DNA from: Salvator merianae
Taxonomy: Eukaryota; Chordata; Lepidosauria; Squamata; Teiidae
NCBI GenBank assembly: GCA_003586115.2
Contig: QVOM02000034.1
Coordinates: forward strand, 109,531,610 to 109,595,609
Length of the DNA stretch: 64,000 nucleotides
Direction of reading: 5' to 3'
Within the stretch, counting starts at the first letter, position 1. Each line of letters starts with the position of its first letter. The notes below the pieces were generated by a model that was not told where the DNA came from, did not search any database, and worked only from the letters and a program-made list of their open reading frames with translations. Positions 1-13,700 of this stretch are shown here, piece after piece. Position numbers and translations under genes: made by a program.

Positions 1-490
1 TTAAGAGGGGAACTGATTGATGTATGTAAAATCATGCATGGTGTGGAAAAGGTAGATAGAGAAAAATTATTTTCTCTATTGTACAACATTAGAACAAGAG
101 GACAATTTATGAAGCTGACGGGCAGGAGAGTTAGGACCGACAAAGGGAAGTATTTTTTCACCCAGAGGGTCATCAGTCTACGAAAGTTACTGCCAGAAGA
201 GATGGTAACAGCAACCATCCTGGATAGCTTTAAGAAAGTGTTAGACAAATTCATGGAGGGCAGGTGTATCAATGGCTACTAGAAAATGCATGCCTAGGTA
301 CTGCCTCCAAGTTGGAAAGACAGAAAGGATGCCTCTAAAGGCCATTTACAGGGAGTTGAGAGCAGGTGAAAGTTTTGCCTTTATATTCTGCTTGAGATGC
401 CCAGAAGCAATTGGTGGGTCACGGTGTGAAACGGGATGCTGGACTAGATGAGCTGTGCCCTGATCCAGCAGTGCTCCTCTAATGTTCTTA
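1..490 (+). mobile_element. CR1-type LINE 3' end, truncated by the window edge
   Basis: From base 1 to 281 the sequence reads as the ORF2 C terminus of a CR1-clade LINE: LRGELIDVCKIMHGVEKVD, then RTRG, KYFFTQRV, and LDKFMEG. The tail contains the 3' signature ggatgctggactagatgag ... tgatccagcag and ends in a short attctta-type motif. Three other copies lie in the window (35690, 53590, 57560). The element is in ABCA4 intronic sequence upstream of 1668. Confidence 0.8.
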
Positions 491-1194
491 TTTTCTAATA
501 GAAATAACTGCTATATAAGGGGGCCTGTCACAAAATACCGTTGTCCCATATATAACAAAATTCTGTACTATGTTGTTTTGCTTTTCCATGGTTGGTAAAA
601 TGTGACTTCCCTTGTTCAAGTAATCTCAGAAACTTTGGTAATAACCACATGGTCCGCAAAGACCATGCCAGAAGGAGCATCACAGGATCCACAAACCAAT
701 GCACTCCATGAGCAACATGGCCTCCCAGGAAATGCACAGGCCAGACAGCCCTCATGCCTGGCTGCTCCAGGGTATGGAAACTGCATGCAGGAGTGCTCCA
801 ATGGGAAACTACTTTAAAGTGGTCCTGTGTGGGTCAGGCTGGGTGCTGGTACTCACTGCCACTGTGCAGACAGGCAGTGAAAGGACAGCCCATGGAGCCC
901 TTCAATATTTCACTGGATTCCAGAAGATGGCCCACTTTGGGGACCATTTCCATATGCTCCCAGCCTGTGCGACTTCAAGGCTGAAGAACTTTTGTAGGTT
1001 GGGATGGGTGCTCTACATCAGTCACCATCCGGATACCTGCCAGCCTCCTCTACACCACCTGCCACATTCCTGGCCTTTATCACACATGCAGAAGTTGTCT
1101 TTCCGTAATGTGATTTGGCCTCTGAAGCACCACTGAATTTTCCTGGTAGACTGAGCCTCCCCTTCACAGCATCACTGGCACAGTGGTAGACTAT

Positions 1195-1374
1195 GGCCCT
1201 TTCTGCACTTGGCCTTATTGTGGATTATATTCCAGAATAGGGACCTGCTATACACATGCTAGTCCAAACTATGAAAGGTCTTGCCCAGGGTCTATCATAG
1301 TCTGCACGAGCATGCAGATGGCAGGTCCCTATTCTGAGATATAATCTGGAATACATCCAAGTGCAGAAAGGGCC
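1195..1374. mobile_element. Family B inverted-repeat element (180 bp), 3-bp flanks TAT
   Basis: Termini are perfect 18-bp inverted repeats (GGCCCTTTCTGCACTTGG). The element is flanked on both sides by TAT. No coding capacity, so a MITE-like non-autonomous DNA transposon. Copies of the same family lie at 28742, 33519 and 57766. Confidence 0.85.
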
Positions 1375-1667
1375 TATGTCTCCCTCTGCAGTGTCCTTGG
1401 TTTATACTGATGAACTGAATTATGAGAATTAAATCATAATTTTACACAAAGGACTATTATATTTGTTATGCATGGGAATGGCAAAATAAGAAGACTGTTT
1501 GGTAGGTACCTCCTCTCATATATAGCAATTTCTACATCAGATTTTGCTTAAAACAGAAAGGACTAGAAATCATGTATCTTTCATTCTTATTTACAACACT
1601 TTTTTTAAATTATGAAGAATTCTTGCTAAACTGTCAATACTAACATATATGTTTCTGTTTCTCACAG

Positions 1668-1791
1668 TCACTGCTGAAATTTAATAAAAATCTGAAAAAT
1701 ATGTTATTGGTCTTTCCTCATTTCTGCCTGGGTCGTGGACTCATTGACTTAGCCATGAACCAAGCCATAACTGATGTTTATGCTCATTTTG
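1668..1791 (+). CDS. ABCA4: ABCA4 exon: end of transmembrane domain 2
   Basis: Begins after tttctcacag and ends before gtaagt. It reads in frame from [10 protein letters not shown] through [19 protein letters not shown] to DVYAHFG. The [13 protein letters not shown] stretch is a hallmark of ABCA1/4/7 proteins just ahead of the last membrane helix. No earlier exon of the gene is recognisable in bases 1-1667. Confidence 0.93.
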
Positions 1792-4715
1792 GTAAGTAAA
1801 AAAGCAAGCATAGAATTACTTCAATCCTAAATTAGCTCTTGAGCACTAGACTGACATGTTTTGAATGGGATTTTTTATATGATATAGGAGCCACTGATTT
1901 TGAAGTTTCCTTCTCAAGTAGATAGATAAAAACAATGCTGTTTTAGATGTGCATTTCAGTCTTTATACTTTTACATCAAAGACTTAGGCTCAGTTTCAAC
2001 AAAAATCACATGAAAAATCAATGGACGGTCGCTCTTCAAAAAACAGACATCAGGAGCTGATATAAAGATTTTTCTGTAACAAAAATGCCATTCAAATGGA
2101 AAAGGAAATGGAAAAAGCCACCCAAAGCAAGCGTTCTTATTTTTTAGCAGAGACTTGCTTTTCATGCATCAGTTCTCCTTGTTGTATGGATTTGCTTTAA
2201 TAGATCATTTATTTTGATACAATATTCAATCATAATACTTCTTGTCTAATTTCTTTAGTACTCTATCTTATGCTGAACATTTTGGCCAATGCCAAGAGGA
2301 TGCAGTAAAAACAACAGAACATTTATTATATTGTTCTTTTTATAGAGATATCAGGCATAAGTACATTACCTCCATAATAACCGCCAAGTAACTTTTACGT
2401 CTCTATGCTGTTAATGGATTTAATGTCAATCTATATTTTAAAAAAAAGCTCTTTGTGTTGGTTGGTTTGCTAATGCTCTCATGATAAGGAAGTAATTAGT
2501 AAGCCCTTTGGAAACTTTGATTGCATAATTAGAATAAAGTCTTTATAATTCAGTCTTTATTGTATTAAAATTTACTCAGTTCATATTTTATATTTCCCAT
2601 GGATTATATTAGGACAATTACATATTTAGCTGCCAGTGATTGTGTTTTGGTTTTTACTGTTAGGGATTTTTAAGTTAATCATCCTTAATTCAATTTTAAA
2701 TGTATATATGTTTGTACATCTCTGTTAATATGAACTGGTCACTGATCAAATAAAGTGCTGTTGTTATTGTTGATGTAGAATGTCAGTTAGAAGCAGCCAT
2801 ATTTACACAAACAATAGCCTCCCCTTCTAGGCATTTTAATGAATATCCATAAATTTGAGGATGAGGATTTTTCTCCTCCAATACATGTATAGAGGGCAAT
2901 TACACTTATAGTTTGCTATGCATGCAAACCAGCTATCCACTTGGGCCGCGTTCCGACACGGCATTTAATCAGTTTACAGGCTGTCTTCAGTTCCCGCTGT
3001 CCTGACATGATCTTGCCGTTCCGTAGTTTTTCTGGACTATATCAGCGAAATCTGGACTACTTTGTATTCGGATTTAATGAAGTCTCAAGCCGTTCCAGAT
3101 CGTTAGCGCGCTTTACTTTGTGCTGTGGGCACGGGGAAAGCGATTATTTTGGAGGGACCGTACTGTTTTGGGGGCGTGCAGAGGGAGGGATCCCCATTTT
3201 GTGCCGTCCAATGACAGACTTTGTGGGTGGGCAGGAAGCGCAGTAGTTCCCTCTGCCTCGTTGCTGCCAGCAGCAAAGAAATCGTCCACCTTTTTATTTC
3301 ACTAAGCTGTGGTCCTTTCTCTTTCTTCATCCTTCATTAGAGGAAGAAATTAAAGGCTTCCTCCACTTCCGTCTGCTCTTTAAACCAAAAAAGAAACTGC
3401 GCCTGTTTGGGGTTGCAGTCCTCTTGCCCCAACAAAGAAACCACTCGAGATGAGTTTTGCCGTCAGCAGCACACAGCTACACAGCGGGGACACATGCCGC
3501 TGCGGATGTCTCAGGGGAAGATAAGGCAGAGTCCATTTGCTGGCAATGAACAGCACTGTCAAGATAGTAGAGCCCCCCCACGTTCCCTCCCCACTTTTTC
3601 CCTTCCTTATGGACCTCTCCCTGCTTTTGCGCTACTTTTAAATTGCACAGTTGCGCAAAAGTGCACTTGCAAGAGAGCAGAAATCGCCATCAGCCCTTTA
3701 AAAAGCCCTTTAAAAAGCTTGTGGAACATAGTTTTAAAGTTCTATTTGTGTAGATAGAGGCTGTAGTGGGGAGAAGGAGCAAATGGCGAATGACTAGTAA
3801 CGCTGCCAAATGAATCCATGTTCTGAGGCAGCAGCGGGGACATACGGAGAGCGGAGCTTGACTTTCCTGCCCCTGTGACATCAAGATTTGTACATTGGGA
3901 CTGCAGCCAATCACTGACTGCACTGGGAGGGGAATTTGGCAAGGGGTGGAGGCAGAAAAGGTACTGTTTCTCCATGCCAAGCACGGGAAATATCAGTGTG
4001 GAAATGAGCAGGTATGAATTGAGTCTGTGTTAAACTGTAACTGTGGGAACGACCAGAAAACGAATTCAGTCCTTGTACTCTTCCGATACGGATTAAATTT
4101 ACGCTGTCGGAACGTGGCCTTGTAGTACATTTTGTCCCAGTTAATTCTGCTTGCTATTTTGGTGAGAATGCTGGCTCAGATTATCTGTGTCTGGAGTATG
4201 CATTCCCTGGGAGAGGAATAAGGCCTTTTCTCTTCTTTTTGCTGTGTGGCCAATAACAACACAGCAAGTCTGGAACCTGGCTGCAAGAGGGGAGGCTTCT
4301 GAGAAAGGAAATCCCAGCCTCCCATAAAAGCAGCACTTCTTCCTGCTTCTTGTTATGAACACTGCCTTCGATTTTCTTTGCTGATTAGACATATGCAAAA
4401 CAAAAGGAGCCAGCAATGGGCAGCTTGTATTTATTCAGTGGTTCCTCTCATTCTTTGTATACAAAAATTCCCAGCAACAACATGATCATAAATGGATAGA
4501 GCTGATGGAGGGCAGGACCCCATGCCATTCTCACATACGTACTCATATACATGCTATTATTGCTGCAAGGGACACCTAGCAGTCCAAGCTCCAAGCTTGG
4601 ATTTTAAAAAGTTTTCCCCCACCCCATCAAAATCCTTTTCTCCACTGCTACAAGGACTTAACTTACTACTATCTTTTTGCAGCAGCATCTGTGACTGGTG
4701 GACAGAAAAGAGATG

Positions 4716-4756
<41 letters not shown>

Positions 4757-7700
4757 ACAGAGAGAGAGAGATTGAGAGAGAGTTTATGTATGCATTAATA
4801 GGAGTATTTAGCCTAAGTATTAGGAAGAAGGAAAGAGTCAGCAAATTATGATTGTAGCATTTGGTGGTGAGAGGACAGCCAAAAAGTGTTCAGGAGCACA
4901 GTAAAGAAAGATTAAAAAATAAAATTGAGTGATGGCGGAAATGACTATCAGATAACGTAAGGAGCACAAGTGTGCCCACTAAAATCTGCAGCAAGTGTGT
5001 ACTATGTGAACTTGTAACATGCAGACCATGGTGTAGTCAGGTTTTAGTAGGACTTGATATTTGGTGCTATCTATACAAAAGTTTTAACATGGATTTAATC
5101 AGTTTCTGCTGTGGTAAAAATAACATCTAAACCTGAAATCTCATAGTAAACATGTAGTACTTGCCTTTCAATCTCCTGCGTGTGCAGAGTAGTTTTTACA
5201 ACACTGAAAGTACATTGCTAAGTTCAGTGTGCTTCATTTTTCTGGTGTGGCCATATTACAAATGTGTAGGTGCTGTAGCAGCTAGATATGAGTGTTCCAG
5301 GGGAGGGAGAGAAGGCATCCTCTACTTTTTGCCCCATCGCATCAGCCAGTCATTTCTAGCGGCACAAGATTCTTGCTATTACATTTTTGTTGTTTCATTT
5401 CCAGTTTTACGCTGGAACTCTTGTAGGAACATGGGCACCTATAAAAATACACTGTTTTTGCGTAGCAGCACTGATATAGGTTTGCTTGCTTCTTTTGTTG
5501 TGCCAGTAGGGACCTCAGCACCTCCCTCGCTGTGCTTAGGAGAGAGGGAAGGACTTTTTTTCTGTGCATGAGCACAAAGGGGACAATTATTTAGTGTCAT
5601 GGGAGCAGATCTGAACAGGGATGGTTTGGGGCAGAGAAGGTTTGACATACATAACCTCATTTTGGTTTGTCTGGGGAACAAAAAAAAGACATAGTCTTTT
5701 AATGTGTTCTCTCCTGACTCATAGTTCATGTGGAATTCCTGAAGATTTAATTTTGACATGCATGGTAAAACCTGAGTGTAGCAAGGCCCTTTGTTCAATA
5801 TCAGCCAAGTGCCAGAGGTTGTCCATTTCCTTCATAGGTCTCAATATATTGTGTCTGCATAGTAATACGAGCTTTTCTTCTATAATGGAAAGTATGAACA
5901 AGAAAGAAAAAGGATTTAAAAGGAACGGTGGAGTAGCGAAGAAGGAAAACAGTAGTGGAAGATATACAGTGAGATGAGGGGTAGTCCCTCCCCGTTTAAA
6001 AATATGCAGCAACCACATCCATTTCAGAAATAATTATTAAATCTTCCCGAGTTTCAAAAACTGTTTATGATATATGCAGCAACAAAGGTCATAACATCAA
6101 TGCAAAGGTTCTTTATTTTTTCTAAACCGTAGAAAGAAAATATTACTGGTGAGGAAAGGATCAGAGAAAGGATTTCAGAGAGACGCCTTGGCCTAGTAGG
6201 AGTGACGGAGGCTGGGTTGCAGGGTGGGAACGTGGACATTGACAAAGATATCGGAAGAGACATTCCGTCACTTCCTTCCCACCCATGGTTGGAACGTTCT
6301 CTTTAAAAATATATACTTTGACTGCAATGGTGACCAGAGGAGCTTCTCCATGTCTCCCTACTGGGTATATATGGGAGAGAGAAGTAGTGGATTTTGCCAC
6401 GACAGCCAGGCTCAAGTCTCTTGCAGCACACTGCTTGGGTGTAGATCTCCCACCCCTCAGTGTGTGCCTTGTTGACCTATGAGACTCCTTTCACACAGAC
6501 ACGGAATGCCTTCAAAGTACAAAGAGCTGCTTTGATTACTTCCTAGTCTATGCATTATGCAAATGCCTTGTACTGAGGAAGGAGGAGAAGCACTCGTTTT
6601 TTGCATACAGCTGGGGTCTTAGTAAAAATCTGCTAGAACAGTAATTCAGGCTGCATCCACATGTGTTTTAAAAAGTGGCTCAAAAGCAGCTTAGGAGTAG
6701 TTGCATATGACAGCTAATGTTCTCATCCACCCCTACTCCATACAAAAGGCCAGAAAATGCACTTTGAAAGTGCATTTTATGACCTTAAAGTTAGATTAGA
6801 GGTGGGAATGGAAACACTGTGTAGCAGCTACTACCTCTAAGCTACTTCTGAGCCACACTTTTTTTTACTGCATGTGGATGCAGCCATGGAGTCTTAGCTT
6901 ATGTTGTTTCCTTCATTCCTTTTCACTATAGTACTGCATGATAAAATGTGATCTCGTTAAAAAAAAACAACCTCTCATTTTAGTTTAGTTTGGCATTTTC
7001 CAAGAATAAAATAAAAGATCTTCACACACACACCAATCCTCCCAAAGCAAAAGTAGTATTTCCTATGCAAATCACACCCATCAGTTAATTCTTCCCCAAG
7101 TATTTTCCAGCAGGATGAAGCAGATAAATGTGATAGTTTTGATTGTACACACATTACAAATTAAGAAGGATAGAAAACCCATTGGGCAGTTGATGATATT
7201 TTCAACAAATTTCGGTGCCAAGCAGATACCAGCTGAATCAAATCCAGCCAGATTAATTTAGATAGAAATCTTCTTAAAGACCTCTTTCAGGCTTTCATAA
7301 ATGCCTAGGTGCCCTTCATTTGACTTTTCAAACAACTATACATTAGCTTCCATTTATTTATTTGGGAAATTGTAGAGAAGCTTTTTCAAAGGTCTTACGT
7401 TGGAAAAGTGCTGTGTAGTTCCTTCCTAAGTTTGGGTATATTTTATATATATAATATATACATCTAAAGTCATCTACTTTAGTGGCAACTGATTACAGGG
7501 CACTATTTAAATAATAGCTTATTTTTTGGTTGGTTTCATCTCTAAGGCGAAGAGCACATTTTAGATCCATTTCACTGGAATTTTGTGGGGAAAAACATGG
7601 TTGCCCTGGCAATACAAGGTGTCGTATATTTTGTTCTGAATCTTCTGATGCAGCATAACTTCTGTTCTACAAGATGGTAAGTTGGAAAACTCTTGGTTTT

Positions 7701-10700
7701 CAGAAGCCTGATCTGAATTAAATTCAGTATTAACAAATAGATGTGTCTTACTTTAGAAGTTCAATTGTGTGCACATCTGTGTGGAGTTAATATGGGCGCT
7801 GTTCAAACCCAGACCGGTTTCTTTAGGATTCCCCAAAAGACTATGATGCCTATCATAGAAGAAGAGGAGGAGGTTGCAGAAGAACGACAACGGATCATGA
7901 GTGGAGGCAGCAAAGCTGATATTTTGAAACTGCAAGAGCTGACCAAGGTAATTTTTTCAGGATTTATTATTATTTATTTTTTCCCTTGGTAATAAAATAC
8001 TTTCTAGCATGTCCTTATGTTGGGCTATGGTGCACTTGCTATCAAAACTGTGCACCATAAGTTACTCTTCAGTTTCACCTTGAATAATTTGGCAGCTGAG
8101 TAAAAGAAATGTGTCTCTGCAGCATGCCAAACAAGACTTCTCTAAGGCCACATTCATGCAGCGATTGTCGGCCATCTTCTGGGTATCCGGGGGTGGTGGT
8201 GGTGGTGTGTGCGGACAAACTCTTCTGCCCTCATTTGGTTCCCATGGCTCCCAGGAACACAAGGACAATTTTTCAATAAACCTCTTCCAATGCCTTTGAG
8301 GTTTTCCTCATTGTATGAGTCTACTCCTGGCCACAATGTAATGCACATAGTGACCAGGAGTTGACTTGCTGGCCAGCCAAAACCAAGGCTGAAATCACTG
8401 CTCTGGATGGTAAGTGTAGCAAACTTTTGGTCGGTGGCAAAAATGCTAGCTGCATTTTGGGGTGCTGCACGTGACATTTTGTCCACAGTAGTTTTCCCAT
8501 GAGACTGTGGGCAACACATAGTTTGGACTGTGCACCCATTTCCCCAGAGCAGCCACTCTGCAACATGGTCTGAATGGTGCCCCCACCTTGATGGCACCTA
8601 ACACTATTTTCAACTCATGGACTACCAGCTCTTCTAATATAATTGAGGGAGATTACACCAAACTCACAAAAGCTGTGTTCACACGCAATTTTAAAAAAGC
8701 ACTTCTGAGGTGGGTTCAAGATGGTTTGGAGGTGGCTTGTTCACGTACTAGTTCACCCCTCCCCCCTCTCATGAACATTCTAGGCTAGAGAAGGGAGCAT
8801 AGAGGTGGAATGAACACATAAGGGCCACACGCTACTGTTTATAAAGTGCTTTTGTGATGCCTCCTTTGCTCTGTAAATGCAGTCTGTAGAAAATTAGAAA
8901 CAGCATATAGTATAGGAAAAGAAGTTGCCTTCTCTGTCAAGTTATTGGCCATGCTGCGTAATAATGAAAACATTGTCTTGTTGCAGCTCTCAAAGTCTAT
9001 AGACAAGTTTTTTCTTAGTCCTACCAGAAGGTATAGGTGAAGGGGTCTGTTTTTAAATGCTTTGATCATTTTTTTAAAAATGTAGAATATGACAAACATG
9101 CTAGAGAGAAGATTAAGCAAAAAGTATTTTGTCCTGCTGATTTGCCATGAGCAGAGGAATTTTTGATCTGAAAATGTATTTTTGTTTTAAATTAGAGCTT
9201 TAGCATGCAATTGTTGCATAGTTTTGCCATTTTTTCCCCAAGTAAATAGACTTTAGAATGAGGGTAGTGCCTCCTCAGTGGTAGCTCCTCATTTGTGGAA
9301 CTTTTTCCTGAAAGATGCTCATCTGGGTGCCTGACTTGGCATCTTCTGAGTACCAGGAAAAAATATAACTATTTTTCCGAGCACTTAGGGGTTGTCAAGT
9401 CAGTCTTATTGATGATCTATCTGATCTGATTTATTACTGGATTGCTTTTTATTCTTCCATTGTTTTAATTATTATTTGCTTTATGTTTTGTGCCCCAAGG
9501 CAATGTTTTTTAGCCAGTATTTGTTTTATTATTTTTTTAAAGTGTACTTTTTTATTTATTTTTTAATTTTTAGGCATTACTATTGTTTTATATAAAAAGT
9601 TGATTGATTAATTCATGAATAATTACTAGTAATATTTAGGTCTTGGCCCCATGTACTGCCACATTGTGTGTATTTCCTCTTTCAAAAGCAAACACTGCAC
9701 AGAGTGCGCGCACACACACAAACACACACACACACCTTACACAAGGTTTACCTAACCTGTGTTTGAAAGATGCATCAGATTACACAGCAGTTGGATAAAT
9801 AATTCCAGAAGGCCACCATTTTCTTTCTGTCTCCACACTGTGTGAAACTCCTATTGCTGTTTTGGTGATAGCAAAGACTTATTTGATAAGTGTATTAAAA
9901 ACCAGAAAATGGCACAATGAGAGACTGTAAGTGTCACCAGCGCCTAAGTTTTGATGCTTGAGGAAATATGGCCCCTTTTGCGTAATAAGCTTCCCTTAAT
10001 CTAGGCATTTTTTTAAAAAAATCATCACTATCCATATTTGCCTGTCAATTTATCTGTCTGTTTCTCACTGGATCTTATCAGTTCTTATATATTACTTTTT
10101 GTAAAGCAGCAAGTACAATTTCTCCATTTCGGTTAGAATAGCTTATTTTTTCTTTACCACTTTATATAATCTAAGAATGGGTCTCAACAATTTAAAACCC
10201 CAGTTAAAACAATTAAACACTGTGAGGGAAAAGGCCCTTATTTTGTAAAGCAAAGCCTTCTTCTGAATACTTAATTGTGGCCGCACCCTAATTTCCCATA
10301 TTCTTTGATTAAATTGATGAGATCAACTGGCATGTAGCTTGTCTAAACAATCTCACTCATAAGGAACACTTAAAAGGCATTTAAAAACAAGCAAGTATTA
10401 TGTTATGCCATTCTCATAGAATCATGGTGTTGGAAAGGTCCACCAAGACAAGTGGTAAGTGTCAGGTACCTTCAGGTGTGATTTTTTTTTGAAGAAGTGT
10501 AGTTTTTTTTTTTTTAAGGAAAGACTTCCTCTTCTTCTAGATTTATGGAGGGAGACATATTCCAGCTGTGGACAGACTCTGCATTGGCATTCGTCCTGGA
10601 GAGGTATGTTGTGTATTAGCTTTGTAGTACATTTTGAAGTAGAGGTGTGCAAAGTTCAGTTCATCTTAGAAAATAGTTTGTGTTCACGAATGTTCACATC

Positions 10701-13700
10701 AGACTAAACACGTGGTGGCTCACGTATCCAGAAATTTGATTGAACTGAACTAGTTTCTCATTTGTGAATACAAACAATTCAGTTTGAATAGTTCGTGTTT
10801 GCTGTTGTTTTTTGCCCTTGAAAAGTGCTTTTTTTCCAGTGAAAAAAATGGTATTTTTTTCTTTCTGATCAAGTTTGGAATTGAACACGAATAACCATTT
10901 GTTTGATTAAATGGTTTGCTGGCAAACCGAACAAATGGGCGTTTGGTTTGATGGTGAACCAAGCATGTGATGTCCATTCGTGCATATCCCTATTTCGAAG
11001 CCGTTATTTTTTGCAGTCCTCTGGAACTAATGAAATGTGTACTAACTTGCAATTCAGTGCTTTGGACTCCTGGGTGTCAATGGCGCTGGCAAGACGACGA
11101 CCTTTAAAATGCTGACTGGAGATACAGAAGTAACATCTGGAGATGCTATAGTAGCTGGCCACAGGTACGTCCTCAGATATATCATAAAAGTTGACTCAGT
11201 TAACAATGGCTGTCGGTCATATCTGGTAATGGAAAAGATGGGGAGAAAAGAGTTGTCTGTATATCTGCCTAAGGTTTCAGGTGGTGAAAAAAGGCTCACC
11301 CAGCAATTTAATTCTAATATTCTAATTCTTCTAGTTATTAATTCTTAAGATTAGCCATTTCTGGGCTGTTCTTCTGCTTCCCTGCCGGACAGACAGACAT
11401 TTGGAGAACCAATTGTTCGATTGGCTAAATAGCTCACAATAGAACATTGAAAGATGTTTCTTCTGAACTACATTGTAACTTTTTTATAATTGTGCTTCAG
11501 TATTAATTAAATAGGAAGAGAATCAGGTTGCATTCCCGTGACAAAGGCCTGTAGAATTTTATTTGCACAGGTGCTTGCTCTTGACCCACAGGAATTCTCA
11601 CGCCACACTCCTCACCCCTTCACTGTTGTCCAAACAGGGAAATGGATGTAGCCTGTGTATCATGACTATGGAAAGTAGCTTTCCTAAAGAAGTCAAATGA
11701 AGAATTAATGTATTGCTTTTATTAGATTTAGACTGAGGCATTGTATGGAAGCGCCCTCATCTATTTATTGTTTTAGCATGGAATATTTTGTCTGATGTGC
11801 CTGTATTGCTTTCTGAATTCTGAAAGTAGTGACTGAATGTCCCATGATCACTTTTTCTCTAGTATTCTGACTCATATCTCTGAGGTTCATCAGAACATGG
11901 GCTACTGTCCACAGTTCGATGCTATTGATGACCTTCTCACGGGAAGAGAGCACTTGTATCTTTACGCTCGTCTACGTGGTGTCCCGGAGGAAGAAGTTGA
12001 GAGGGTAATTCCTGCTTTGGGCCTTACTGTCTTCATATGTTTTAAAAGCATTATGCTTTAGGAGGAAAAGTGCAGCAGGCAGCCTCATGCTGCTAGAGAC
12101 GTGGGCGGTTCTTTGATCCTCATAGACATTTATGCAACTGGGCTTTGGCACAGAGATACAATAACCTCTCTGAAAAATACAAGTATCCAGTCTTCTTCAT
12201 TGCCCTGCCTTCCTGTTGTTTCCATTGTTTGAACCTCTGTTGGCTATATGTTCTGCCAGATAGACAGCATTTTCTGTGGATTTTAACCAGGAAGGTGGAT
12301 CTGTTGTACTGTATTCCCCAAATACAGTGGACACCCACAGGATGTGACAGATGTAACAGTAATTGTTACCGGCAAGTCTGCTGCATTGGATCAGGGTGAC
12401 TGCTGTGCAAAACATTCCAGTTAAGGGCAGATTCCTGTGTTCTCAAGCGGACACTCTGGGTCACAAACAGAAGCACAGGACACTGCATGTCATACTCTCT
12501 GTGTGGCAGCTTCATGTAGACATTACAAAGCTTACCCTGCATGACCTGAGTGTGCCCAGCAGTGTGTGTCAGTTCCATCAGCCATCAGCTAAAGCCCTGT
12601 TCTTTATGTGTCTGATGGACAAGTAATCCATTCCGCAACATAGACAATGTGCAGCTATGCCTGAGTGATCCTAATTTTAGACTGGTGTAGCTGTGGGGGA
12701 TTTTATCCCACTCAAATGCTTGGAGGGTAATTTAACCATTGGAATTCTAGCTCTCAGCTCTAACTTCACTTTGATCTATTCCTGTAGATGATTTTTTTGT
12801 TGTTGCTTATCTTCATTTGGAGCGTGGGTAGAAGTTGAACATTTATTGTATGTTTAATTTTGTATTAGTTGCTTGCAAAATATTTACACAGGATGTGTCT
12901 GGGGAAGGATTCAGTGAGAATTCTGGATGCATGCATCACCGTTCCCTGTAATAACTCGAGATACAGAGCATCCTCACATGCATACTGGTGGAGGGACCAC
13001 TCTATGAGGATCTTTTTGTGCCCCAGTTCTGCACTTGTCCTGGTCTGGATTGACCTGCATTATGTACACTAACTGTATAGATCCTTCAGAGGTCTTCATT
13101 TCTCCTGCAGGTTGCAAAATGGGGAATTCAGAAGCTTGGTCTTTCAATGTACGCAGATCAGTTGGCAGGCACCTACAGTGGTGGCAACAAGCGCAAACTC
13201 TCCACTGCCATTGCATTGATTGGTTGCCCTCCTTTAGTCCTACTGGTAAGGAGATTTTTGGGGTGGAAACCAGAAGTCTTCGGACTGATATCATTCTGCA
13301 AGGTTCCGGACAACTTTTGTTGAAAAACATGGCTGTTTCACCAGATGGTGAATTTAGCAGCATTCCATCATTAGCATATGGATTTTTATTTGGAAGTAGA
13401 AAAGCAACTCTGGAATCCAAATAACGTTCTGGAGTCAATTAGCCATGCGTGCTCAGATGTTAAGGTGGAGTGAAACAATTTCTATTTTGATCACAGTATA
13501 TCAGTGCAAGGCTATGGCCAAGTTCCTTTCAGCAGCCATAAAGACCAGAAGACCATTATTAAACTGTTATCTTCACTGTTTTTACCTTTTACTATGCTAC
13601 CTTGCTGGAACAGACTTTTAAATTGTACTTTTGGGTCCAAGTAGACTTGGTATAAACACAAAGTGTTAAAGTAATGGAATGGATTGAAAGAGTAGGAAAG

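Noticed and set aside
2941..4122. Family A copy 1 as a CpG-island promoter of a local gene
   Set aside because: The same sequence occurs three times with inverted ends and target duplications, so it is a transposon.
4492..4851. Open frames on both strands across the GT repeat
   Set aside because: The Cys-Val and Thr-His repeats are simply translated microsatellite.
13035..13424. 129-codon + strand open frame over an ABCA4 exon
   Set aside because: It is in a different frame from the exon at 13111-13245 and runs into introns on both sides.
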